This document shows, one piece after another, positions 12,803 through 24,208 of a stretch of DNA of 64,000 nt. The stretch spans positions 1 to 64,000 of the forward strand of contig JADFUC010001652.1 of NCBI GenBank assembly GCA_019722365.1, given 5' to 3'. Below the pieces are notes generated by a model, which was not told the origin of the DNA, made no database searches, and was given only the letters and a program-made list of their open reading frames with translations. The stretch is from Lithospermum erythrorhizon (lineage: Eukaryota; Streptophyta; Magnoliopsida; Boraginales; Boraginaceae). Each line of letters begins with the position of its first letter. The stretch's first letter is position 1. The translations under genes and the position numbers were made by a program.

Positions 12803-14758
12803 TGTAGACATCGAAAATTAATAAGAAATACTTAAATTGATTAAGACGAATTAATCAAGTTAATTAAGGGTCGAATCATTAAAAATGCCACGAGTCGATT
12901 AGATTCTCGACAAACCATAAATTCAAATCAAACCTCGGACGAATCCAGGGTTCCCGGTGAATCAAGCCTCGAGTTAATCAAGTCAAAGAATAAAGGTTTC
13001 TGAAGCATTAATTAACCCTAAGCTCGAACCTCCGAAATAGTGTCTCCCGAAAAAACAACTCCTCAAGATTAAAATGCGATAAAATTAGGGCTCGAAAACC
13101 CTACCTTATCGATCAAACCCGTCAACGAAGAATCTATAAACCATCGGGATTTAAAATGAAGACTCAGGTCCGGGGCTCTGACAAGAAAACATGGTTGACC
13201 TAGAAAAGAACCCGAACCTTCTTTTTAATCAAATAAGCCATTTGGTCATCAAGTCATTCCAAATTATCTCGATCTGTCCACATCTTGTCTCAAAATTCGA
13301 CTCTGGCCAAGATCGCGATTCAATTAAATCAAACCTACCAATCAGTTAAAGATTCCGCGCCTTCCGTAAACCTATAAATACTCCCCGCCTCCAAATTTGG
13401 TCAATTAAATCACCATCAATTCAATCAAGAATTCCACCAAAAAATACACACACAAAACCCCCCGAGAAACACCCGTAGAGAACGATCTCTAAAATTTCTA
13501 AGTTAAATCTTCGATTTAATTTCCAGTTGTAAAACACCACGTTGACGGCCGGAAACACCTGTGTGGCCATTAGGTGCTCAAAATTAAGGATTATTGCACA
13601 AACGTAATAACTCTTCGAAGCTCAAGCAAAATCATGAGAATCGATGTAAGATTCTCAAAAATGCTTCTCGAATATTCGTGGTTAAGCTTATATAGCTCTC
13701 TCCTCCGGACATTCAAAACTTGGATGAACACCTTATGTAAATTTCGTGCCTTTTATTCATCAACTCATATAGGAATAATCTCGAGCCAAGCTCGCCTCCC
13801 TATATTCTAGATGCTCCTAGACAGAAACACGCTGCTAAGGTCCCTGGCTCTGTTGATCAAGATTACCAACAAGTGCCGAACGCTCCACCTTCATACCGAG
13901 CATCACTCTACAACAACTGCCATGTCAGCCAGAAGAAAAGCCAGTAAGTGACGAACTTCAAAGCTTAAATCAAGTGAGGCCAAATCTCACTAAGTCCTAC
14001 GTGGGTCATATCCTCAAGTTCCACTCTACGCCAGCAAGTCAAGCAAGTGCCGCCGAGTAATGCCAGCAAGTTGAACATTGCTTCAACACTTGCTCGCTAC
14101 CACACCCATACAACTCGAAGCCTCGGAGTCCATCCCAAATCAAGGTCATGTCAAGGCACCAAGTCCCACCACGGTGCGGTAAAGCATCAAGTTCCAAAGT
14201 CCCACCGGTTGTCAGAATGCCTATCCAAATTACTTGTCCCACGCAAACGGCGCAAGAAGTCCATCAAGTCCTAGTATGTGTCGGAGATCGCTCCAAGACC
14301 CAAGATCAAGTCCATACGCCCAACTCTCGGGAATACGCTGCTAAGGCCTCCCGCTCGATCATATCCAAGTCCATACTAAATCTCTCGTCCATAAAGCACT
14401 AACATCTTATCTAGCTCGCCTGCAGCTTCTATCTAGATCAAATCAAGCTCAAGCTCAACCTTCTATCCACATCAAATCAAATCAAGTCAAACTCAAGCTC
14501 AAGCTCAAATCAAGTTCAAATTAAATCAAACTCCAGCCTGCCTCAAGCTCAAATCAAATCGGCTCAAGCTAAGCTTCAAGCTCAAGTCAAGCCAAGCCCC
14601 CGACATCTCACAAATCATCAAGAACGCTAGGATCCATACTTTGACAATCGACCCTCTCTGATTCAATAAAAACTTGGTACGCTTAAAGAATTTTTCCTTA
14701 CAATGAATTTTATTTTGTATCCCTACCATAAATAATAAAAATTCTTCTTTGCATTACA
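12803..14758 (+). repeat. LTR-like repeat, copy D
   Basis: Starts TGTAGACATCG and ends CATAAATAATAAAA...GCATTACA, with a candidate TATA box CTATAAATACTCCC near 13371 followed by a CA-rich leader, as in the U3-R-U5 plan of an LTR. The 3' third is a degenerate CAAGCTCAAATCAA simple repeat (about 14400-14600). Flanking 5-bp duplications were not detected. Short open frames inside are not genes. Confidence 0.6.
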
Positions 14759-15791
14759 ATTAATCCTAAAATGTATACATTTTTAATTTTCATGTCTAAA
14801 ACCGTTTATTAAAAAATCATCATTCAACCACCCTAATTCAACTTGGACCCTTTTCGATCATTGACGTTCCTTATAAAGGTCGACGATTTGAGGCCAAAAT
14901 TGTTTTTACTTCATTTTTTTTAATTTTTGTAAGAATATTTTTGTAGTTTTTGAAGTTATGTAAGTTAAACAAATATTAGTGATCTTTTGTATCATTTGAC
15001 CAACATTGTTCTAGCTAGTCTCTAGGGTGCTTTACCCTAAATTTCGATTTGATCAATCATCTCACTCTCTCCTTATTACACCCCCTCCCTCCCAGTATTT
15101 TGTCTTAACATTTTGCCAGTTAAATGGCAGTGTTTCAGTGATAGTCCAAAGCATAAGAAAGAGGTAAGATTTTCATTGGGAAGGGAAAAACTTTGCTCCA
15201 AAAGCCTCCTCAAAACTCAAACACAGAAACATTTTCCTTAATCATAGATATGATTTTATGTAAACAACATGACTACCCTTATCCCGAGTGCCTTATCCCC
15301 ATGAAATCATCTGTATTATTATTACAGTATTAGTATTTTTCTTATTTAGTCCTCAAGAACAAAAAGTAATAAGTGCTTTTTCTGCAGTTTTTTCTTCTTT
15401 TTTCTCAGTACTTCCAGTTTCAACTCTTGCTGTTTTGAATAAATGCAGCTAATAGTATTTCCCAAAAAGATAAACACCCCCATTTAACAGATGTTGAAAA
15501 CTTGTCAGTCTTTTTAGCAGATTACTTACTAAACAGTGTTATATTGCAAAAAGGCTGAAAACACATAAAAAAAACCAGTACACCATAAAACACGGGAGAG
15601 CACTGAAAAGAGCTAATAATCATTTCTTTTTTGAAACAAAATTCAGAAAAAGAAAGCTTTTTTGTTTTTATGTACACTCACCCTTGTATCTATTGTTTTG
15701 TCTGTCTAAGTTAAATACATGGAGGGTTTCTTTTTTATAGGTATATAGATATCAAGAAAAGAGAGATAATAAATAAACAGAGGAGTGAATT
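14759..15791 (+). promoter_or_regulatory. Upstream region of the STM-like gene
   Basis: About 1 kb between the last repeat and the STM-like start codon with no recognisable transposon. It contains a C-rich patch at about 15080-15100, the CCTTATCCC direct repeat at 15277-15299, and a TATA-like TTTTTTATAGGTATATAG about 50 bp before the ATG. The transcription start site cannot be fixed from sequence. Confidence 0.45.
15277..15299 (+). promoter_or_regulatory. Candidate upstream regulatory direct repeat
   Basis: Two perfect copies of CCTTATCCC (15277-15285 and 15291-15299) separated by 5 bp, about 0.5 kb before the STM-like ATG. CTTATC is the complement of GATAAG (I-box) and TATCC is a MYB-type core. 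Angiosperm STM promoters are known to carry short conserved blocks such as the K-box. That this is one of them is an inference, not shown here. Confidence 0.35.
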
Positions 15792-18700
15792 ATGGAAGGA
15801 GGAGTTGGTTCAAGTAGGAGTGCTTCATGTTTCATGATGGCTTTTGGAGACAACAATAGTATGATGATGATGCCACCAATCAATACTACAAATAATAATT
15901 CTTCTACAAATAATCATACTCTTTCATGGAATCTTTGTAATGCTACTACTCAGTTTGAGCAAGACCTAAACAGCAACATAAACAATCATCATCATCATGC
16001 TGGTTCTTCCTCTATGATGATTCAAGATCCTCATCAAAATAACAACACTATAGGCACAACTACTACTGGTTGCTATTTCATGGAGAGTAACAACACTAGT
16101 AGTAGAGATGACTCTTTGAAGGCAAAGATTATGGCACATCCTCACTACCACCGCCTCTTGGCTGCCTATGTCAATTGTCAGAAGGTGAAGAATTAAAAGA
16201 AGGCTCTAATAAGTTTGCTAGCTTTCACAAAGTTCTAAGTGTGGAAACTCTCACTCTTTCACTTTTGAAACAAATTAAAGGGTGTCTAGTGTGTGGTTAG
16301 GGTTGAGTTTTCATCATAGATCAAAGCCTCTTTTATTTATTTGTCACTATAAAAAAAAATTAAAAAATGGTTATAACCTCCTAGTCCTTTTTTCTTCATT
16401 TTTTATCTTCACCTTCCTTGCTCATATTGATTTTTAATTCATTTTTTAGCATAAAAAGCAGTATTTATGGTATAATAGAAACAAGACCTTGCATTGTTAC
16501 TTCAAAATGGGAACACATTAAGACACCCTTTTCATTATTGATTGTGATCGAAGTGTTAAATCTTGCTTCATGTTGTCCATAGAAATTACCTTTATGATAT
16601 ACTCAAATTGGGAGGTACCCTTTTCACCTTGATCTGTAACCTTTGTTCTCTTTATTCAAGTAAAGAAGTCATTTTGGGTCAAAATCCATGTGTAAGGTAA
16701 ATTCAAGTAAAGAAGTCATTTTGGGTCAAAATCTAAGCATAATTTTCTTCGATACATGTGGTTTTGTGAGTAATTCTGCTTCATTGAATTAAGGGGCTTA
16801 CATGGAAGATAGGTTACTCTAAGCCTAGGACACCTGAATATCGAACTATGAACGAACTATGAACGAAGAAAGGCATCAACATGATCATATGTCTTTTGTG
16901 TGCAGATAGGAGCACCTCCTGAAGTGGTAGTAAGGCTTGAGGAAGCATGTGCTTCAGCTGCATCAATAGGTCATCAGAATGGAGCAATTAGCTGTATTGG
17001 AGAAGATCCATCTCTAGATCAATTCATGGAAGCTTATTGTGAAATGCTTATGAAGTATGAGCAAGAACTCTCCAAACCCTTCAATGAAGCCATGCTTTTC
17101 CTCTCCAGAATTGAATGTCAGTTCAAAGCTCTCGCTATAGCTTCTGATTCTGGTGAGATTTTCTCCATCTTCATATATAAGTTTACTTTTATGGATTTCA
17201 ATGTTCACTTATTCATTGTTCTCCCAATAAATCATTTCTTGAGGTTCTCCCAATAAATCAATTTTGGAGGAGGGTTGCGTTAGACCTTGATAACCAGCGA
17301 AAAACTTTATCTAAACCCTATAACTTCATTTTTTGTGGTTTGATTCTTTGGTTTCCTTCTCTCCTTCAATGATTTACTTTTTAGATCACTTTGTAGGAAG
17401 TGATTAAATTAATTAGCTTATTATTAGTGGATTAAGATAGATGAATTTAGGATAAAGCTTGGTCTCACGGTCTGACTTTCTCTTTTGGTTTATACTCCGT
17501 AATTTGTTGTGTTCTGTGAGAATTTCTTGACTGGGAAACAGTAGTAAAAGATTTTCTTCATGGTTCTTTTTTTTTTCTTAAAGTAAATGAACACTTTAAA
17601 AGGTCTTATCATGGACACTTTTTTTTTTTTGGCTTAAACGTGATTAATTATCAGATCTTGAATGATTACTTTATTGGCTTTGTGCATCTGGTGGTACTGG
17701 AGGGGGTTAATATACTGATCAGTTGTTGACAGCATTGAAAGGATCCGATAACCCTAATTTTGCCATTGATATCAATTTTTAGCTGCATACAATAATTCTA
17801 TGAACATAAAATTTGATTTTAAGTAGTAGTTGATCTTATTTATGCCTTTTATGACTTTGCATTGTTTTCGTAATTGATTGTGCATCAAGAAATGCATGTA
17901 TATGATATTCTGTATATATATAGTGGTCATAAATAAACTAAATCAAATGAAGCCATATCAAACAAAATATGATATCACTATTCGGCTCTATATAGGGAAT
18001 TTGGGATCTCTGTTCTGAAGTGTAAAATTTAGGTTTTTTTTTATGTAGTTTATGTTCACCTTGTTGTTTTCGGTTATCCTTGTGCCTATTTGTGACTACA
18101 TTGACTTCACACCTTTTTGTTTCTCAATCTTGATTTACACTTTTGTTTTTGTTAAAAAAATGTTGATTTGTACTTTTGTTTTTGTTAAAAATTCTTGAAT
18201 TGACCGGAACGGGTTATTAAAAAAAAAAATATTGAATTGTACTTGGTACAAAATTTCATTGCGAAATTTTCATCATCTTTCTTGTTTGATCTCTAGTAAA
18301 AAACAATCTATTTTTTGAAGTACATTGAAAACTTATTGACACATCATATATAATGATTACATTTAATTTCTAAATTAGACAATACTAGTAATCAAAATAG
18401 TTGCACCCATTTAATAAGGCGACATTAGCTTAAAGTACCAAATATATAATGACACAGAATTACTTCGTAAAATAATTTAAATATAATCAAAATAATGGAA
18501 TTTTGTAATGCAAATCCATCAAGTTCCAGTACTGTTCCATAATGATGGTTAATTAAAGTATTTGGATGCTTGAAAGCTGGAAAGTATATAAGTCAAATCT
18601 CACCATAATCGATGTACTATATATGATTGTTCTTCCCTAGCTAACAGTCTATTATTTGACATGTAATTGCTCCAATTTCAATTATCCATCAATTTTGAAG

Positions 18701-21700
18701 TTAACCTGATAAGCTGAAATGATGAATGATCTTTTCAGTTAGATCTTAGGTTAGGTTCTAGAGCTAAAGAAATTATTAGTATTCTCTCCATCCCTTTATA
18801 TGATAATTTTTTTTCTAATATAAAAATCCTTTTTTAGGGTTTCATTTTATTAAATTAGTTAATAAAATTGGAGAAAAAATTATGTTTGTGAGATAGATTT
18901 AAATTTTTTTAAAATTTTATACATAAATAAATGGTCATTAAAAAAAAGATGAGTGATTACAATAAATAAATAAGTTTGAACTTGTTGTGTAAAGCGATGT
19001 ACTTTTTATATGAATGACACTTGATTAAGACATTAATAACTTGTCCACAGTTTGACATTAAACAGAATATCTACTTTTCAGATGTGTAGACGTCTTTTAT
19101 ATTGTTTGGACTCCCCAACAATTAATTAATTAAAAAGAAGTTCCTGTTCTTGACTAAGCTAGGTTGATAAAATCACGTCTTTTAATTACACTATGAAGTT
19201 CCTGTAACCAAGTACAGAAACATATAGATCAATTATTATTGGTTTTTATATAGAGGAAATTGAAAATATGGTTCTTATAAATGTAATCGAGTTAAGAATT
19301 AATCTTGGAGAGTGATGAGTGAAAGTTGAATAGGTCTCTAAACAGTGCAAAAAGTTAGAAAAAGTTCTATGAAAGTATGTTTTAATAGTTTAAATGTTGC
19401 TCAAGTAATCCCTAAATTCTGTGTTTAGGGTTCAAATAATTTGCAACCTTTGTCTATTATTGGGCAGTAATTTCAACCTTGGATATTATTGGGACTAATT
19501 ATTCATTTACTTAATTTTTACAAGTAACCCCTTTTTTTCTCAATCAGTACATTTTTCACATTGTATAATTTGTACGGAGTAAGTATCAAAATGGCTATGA
19601 TCGATCATATTTCTTGTATCCTTCCATAAAAAGAAAAAGAATAAGCTTTTTTGTAGAGTATGATATTGTTCATAATTGCAAGCATGAGCGGGATTGTTCA
19701 ACTTGTTATCAATAATTGCAGCTCAATGATACCTCTGATATTTTCGCCAGTTAGTCTACATGCATGCATGATTTAATCCACAAGTAAAGACAAAGATGCA
19801 GAATGTCAATGGTCTATAAAACCTTAGATTGGGCAAGAACGTAGAGTGTAGACCATAAGCAATGAGCTATGGTAGTGTAAACATACCATCAAATTATCCC
19901 CATGTTTGGTTTTGAGAATAATCTAAATGTAACCCACTTTGAAAACTAACATGAGAGCTAATTACATGAACTTGACAAAATATTATAGAGTGTGTCACAT
20001 AAAATATAACAGAACATTCGAACTAGATTTCAAGAACGAAATGAAGATCGAAAATGCAAGTGGCAAAATTTAAAACTCTAATAAGGGTGTGGGAATAAAT
20101 TTAAAAACTTGACGAAATTAATGTTAGGGATGAAAACAATTAAAATATATGTGATAATTTCCAAACAAATTTAAAGGCTTAAGAGTTTAGTACACATTAA
20201 TTTATCAAGAGTTGACGTTTAGTACACCTAATTTATCATAAGCTATACTAGTAATTTAACCCAAATTTAGCATGAATGTGGAACTTAAGTAATTATTAAA
20301 ATGATTCCAATAATTGGGGCGGTTGTAGTTTGGTTCCCATAAAATGCTAGCGATGCGCAGAGAAATGGTCTCCTGTAATTGTGTGTCTCATGTGCGTAAA
20401 TGATCTCTAAATTAATACCTCCATTAAATGTTAACGGAAAAAAAATTGAGGTCTAGAAGTATTTAACGGAGGTGTTAAATGGTGGGAAACTTCAACCTAA
20501 ACTTAAAACCTTCTAAAAAATAGGAAATTAGACCTCAATTTATTTTTTCGGTTAACATTTAATGGAGGTGTTAATTTGCAAGGCCAATTTCTGGCATTAA
20601 ACACATTTCTGAGGGGACTATTTGCTCATTAGGTACCACTTCGAGGACAAATTGCAAGCGTCACGATTCTTTGGGACCATTTGAAAGCGTTACCTCGTGG
20701 AACTCATGCTAAACATGGAGGTCAATTCTGACTTGTGAGCTTTTTGTGGGCCCAACAGCTGACTTGGTGCTATTTCTCTATTATGTAGTATTATAAAAAT
20801 CATGTACTGCATGGCCAATAGATATGCTAAATTCTCATTTAAATTGTGATGTTCAACAAATCAATTTTCTAAACCATGGTTACACTATGATAAAAATGTG
20901 ACTTTTATTTGAATACCCTTGAAATGTTGATGATCAAATTGAACATACTTTTGCAGCAGTCGGCGTTGAGCAAATGGATCGGGCTGCATCCTCAGAAGAG
21001 GACGTTGATGTGATTCACAACAGCCTAATCGATCCTCAGGCAGAAGATCGCGAATTGAAAGGCCAACTCTTGCGCAAGTATAGTGGATACTTGGGAAGTC
21101 TCAAGCAAGAGTTCATGAAGAAGAGAAAGAAAGGAAAGCTGCCAAAGGAAGCTAGGCAACAATTGCTTGATTGGTGGAGCAGGCATTACAAATGGCCTTA
21201 TCCATCGGTAATTCTCGTTAAATCATACTATCTCCATTACAAAAAGATGATCAAATTTCAATTTATTTTAATATATTAATTGAAACTTGCTATTGACAAT
21301 CATTTTGAGATGGAGTACTAATGTTGATAATTATCTTTAGTTAAATGTTTCATTTGTTACCTCATAACGTCATGAATGCTCTTTTAATGTCCTAAATCCT
21401 ATGTCTAGATTTAGAGTCTTGGATATTTTATTTATGTCGAATGTTATTGGAGTATCCTTTTTACCCTACTAGTAAAAAGAAGCTGCGATCTGCGGCTTGT
21501 CTGATTGATTTCTCAAATATTTGATATATTTTTTATGGTTAAATCGAAATCATTTTAAAACTGTGTAAAAACTTACACTTCTTTGAACTTTTGTCTAATT
21601 AATATATTTATTTTTTGAGGGATACTTTGATCACAAATAAATTTTCAAATATAATATAAAAAATTACAATAAAATACGATGTTCGTAGAAATCTGAATGA

Positions 21701-23106
21701 AGCTGAGATCTCGTAGAGATACAAATATTAATTTAACAGTTTGATGTCTTCTACTAAATATATTGACAAATTGATCATCAATATTGTATCATCGAATTAT
21801 TTGATTTTATGTCGATTAAATTGATATGATTTAAAAAGTATAATTTAAATTTTTGTGGATCACAATATATAAAATTCATATCTGCATGGAATTAAATAAC
21901 AATATTATTATTAATAATAATAATTCTACCCAAAACATATGATTATTTAATTAATACCTATTATAATAATAATAACAAATAGTTATACATAATAATAAAT
22001 AATGATAATAATAATTTTGCAAAAAATATATAATTATTGCTAAAACATATTATAATAATAATAACTAGTTATATGTATCACAGTCTTTATGCATGTAAAT
22101 TATTTTATTATTTTTATAAATAAATTATAATGAAAAAAGAATTAAAAAACTAAAGAAATAAGATGAAAAAGTTATAAATGGAGAAAATAAAGATGAAAGG
22201 CGTAAAAGCAGCTTTTTTTATTTTGTCTTGAGTGATGAATGCAATTATTCGTAGTAGATAATATTATAGTAGTAGTTTATGGAGATTTATCTTTGTTAGG
22301 TAGTTCTGTATGAAGAAGTCTTATAAAAATTAAAATAAAAAAAATTTATCGAGAGGTAAAATAGGAAATACATTAATTTGGAACTTGACTTTGTAGCAAG
22401 CCATGCTTCTGGCATTATATATAGTATTGATAATAATAATAGTTCTACATAAAACATATTATTATTTAGTAATAGTGTGAAAATGGAAAACACAATCATT
22501 TTCATGACTTTTATATATATTAGTGATATAATAATGTATTTTATCAATCGATAAGGTATCATGTTTATACCATTTGACATTCTATGCTAGATATAGATAT
22601 TCGTGATTGAACATCTTCCACTATATAAAATCATGAATCTGCTTGTAAATTTCGACGTTCTACTCCTAGATTCACTCTGTTTTTCATCTCGTTCTTGCAT
22701 TATGTTTGTATTCAAAATTGCAGAAGTAAGCGACTTTGATCCCTTTGAGGTATGTACACTAGAACTTGTGATTAAACCTTGTGTATGGAGCATCAAAACG
22801 AAATCTATTCAATCATTCTGGTAAACAGTTAAGCTTTAATCTACATTAGGTATGTTAATAATATTCAGTTGATGTTATGAAATATGACAACAGGAATCCC
22901 AGAAACTGGCACTAGCCGAGGCGACGGGGTTGGACCAAAAACAAATCAATAACTGGTTCATCAATCAAAGGAAACGGCACTGGAAGCCTTCAGAAGATAT
23001 GCAATTTGTTGTGATGGATGCTGCTCATCATCATCCCACATATTATTTGGACAACAATGTTATGATCAATCCCTTTCCAATGGATATCTCTCCAGCTCTT
23101 CTTTGA
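15792..23106 (+). CDS. STM: STM-like class I KNOX homeobox transcription factor
   Basis: Four exons join in frame: 15792-16184, 16906-17152, 20957-21207 and 22894-23106, giving 367 aa. The family maintains undifferentiated cells of the shoot meristem as a nuclear TALE homeodomain protein partnering BELL proteins. Residues about 110-152 form KNOX1 ([18 protein letters not shown], then GAPPEVV), 165-207 KNOX2 ([18 protein letters not shown]), 246-267 the ELK domain, and 268-331 the homeodomain with the three-residue loop extension PYP and recognition helix [11 protein letters not shown]. The N-terminus ([14 protein letters not shown]) and C-terminus ([12 protein letters not shown]) match SHOOT MERISTEMLESS rather than KNAT1. 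The length is close to Arabidopsis STM (about 380 aa). Introns 2 (3.8 kb) and 3 (1.7 kb) carry transposons. The exon 3 acceptor is a CAGCAG tandem. KNAT2/6-like paralogues are less likely. Confidence 0.95.
16654..16733 (+). repeat. 47-bp tandem duplication in STM intron 1
   Basis: A 33-bp word beginning ATTCAAGTAAAGAAGTC is present twice without mismatch (16654-16686 and 16701-16733). This indicates a recent local duplication with a 47-bp period inside the 721-bp first intron. Confidence 0.85.
20410..20577. repeat. Inverted repeat in STM intron 2
   Basis: Arms of about 45-50 bp at 20410-20453 and 20528-20577 share ACCTCCATTAAATGTTAAC and AATTGAGGTCTA in opposite orientation around a spacer of about 75 bp. 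The spacer repeats part of the arm (TTAACGGAGGTGTTAA). Weak similarity continues outwards for about 80 bp on both sides, so a small foldback transposon is likely. It lies about 380 bp before exon 3. Confidence 0.65.
21469..22430 (-). mobile_element. Non-autonomous Helitron in STM intron 3
   Basis: On the minus strand the element starts TCAATACTATATATAATG (22430) and ends CTAG (21469). A GC-rich hairpin GCCGCAGATCGCAGC sits about 10 nt before the CTAG. The flanking bases are A and T, as expected for insertion between A and T without target duplication. It has no Rep-helicase coding. It occupies more than half of the 1,686-bp intron 3 and is related to the elements at 9926 and 35869. Confidence 0.8.
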
Positions 23107-24208
23107 TTAACTAGAAGTAATATTATGGTGAATTATGTTTATTATATGCATCCACTTCTAGTGGATATGCTAGTTGGCCTCTTTGTTATTATTCATCACA
23201 CTATATGATGTACTGATGTTTAGTATTCTATGCAAACTTGGAACAACGCAAGTGATTATTATAGACCCTATTGCTCATTATATACTATTTCAATTGAGAT
23301 AATTGAATGGTTTAACGATTGAGCTAGTATTCATCAAAATTCATTATTAAATATCCACTATTTGAATATAATAAAAATGAGAGTTTTATATGCAATAAGT
23401 CTAACTTTACAATTTCAACATAGTATTTAGTACTTACTCTGTGTCTCCGTCCAGTTAATTATTCTTAAATACAGAGTAACAAATTTTATCAATTAACACA
23501 TAAATTTATAAAGAATGCTCTATACCACTGTAATTAGACACTAAAATCACTGCCTCTTAAACCAATTTCATTGATGAAGTAGGTGAGAACTGTGTATAAT
23601 TACATGAATTCGATTCTTCTTAGAAGCCAACTTTCTTGTGATTTGTCGCATGAGGCTTTATGCAATGGTGTATCTGCTGACGTAGTTTCTTAGAATTAAT
23701 ATGACGAAAAGTAACTCTTGCGGGTCCCTCTATAAAAGTGGAGAATGGTGAGAAATGATATATATATAATGCGATTTAATATATTACTCGCCCCGTTCTG
23801 TGTCCAAAGTATGATTTATCATACTTGAAATTATGATATTCCAAATAATATATATTATTCACGGTCAGATTATAGCCGGTTAAATTATTTTCGAATCTTT
23901 TCACTCATGCAAATTAAATCTCGATCCGAAGACAGTATGAGTAAAATCATTCCATTGTACCAAAACACAAGTATTAATCCTTAAAATCTAGAAGAGTCCT
24001 CTAGCAATGTACCTAGATTTTCGATTCCTTATTTTCCTCAACTATTTTACTTAGCTAAGCCCAACATTTATACACATCATCCCAATCTATTTCTGTATTT
24101 GTTTGTGTTTATACATTTAGATAATCCACTTCTCTCATTATTCACTCCATCTATATCAGACAAGAATAAAAAAACTACTGAAATTTATTGTTTTTTGATT
24201 GATTTTTT
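23107..24208. other. STM-EBS intergenic region
   Basis: About 1.1 kb containing the STM 3' untranslated region and the promoter of the BAH-PHD gene. No gene or complete transposon is seen. A Stowaway-like half end lies near 23785. The 5' leader of the next gene is T-rich. Confidence 0.5.

Noticed and set aside
15966..16151. Minus-strand frame in STM exon 1
   Set aside because: A shadow of the repetitive Asn/His-coding N-terminus of the STM-like protein.
22587..22824. Overlapping frames in STM intron 3
   Set aside because: They fall between the Helitron and exon 4 and match no KNOX sequence; homeodomain continuity is complete without them.
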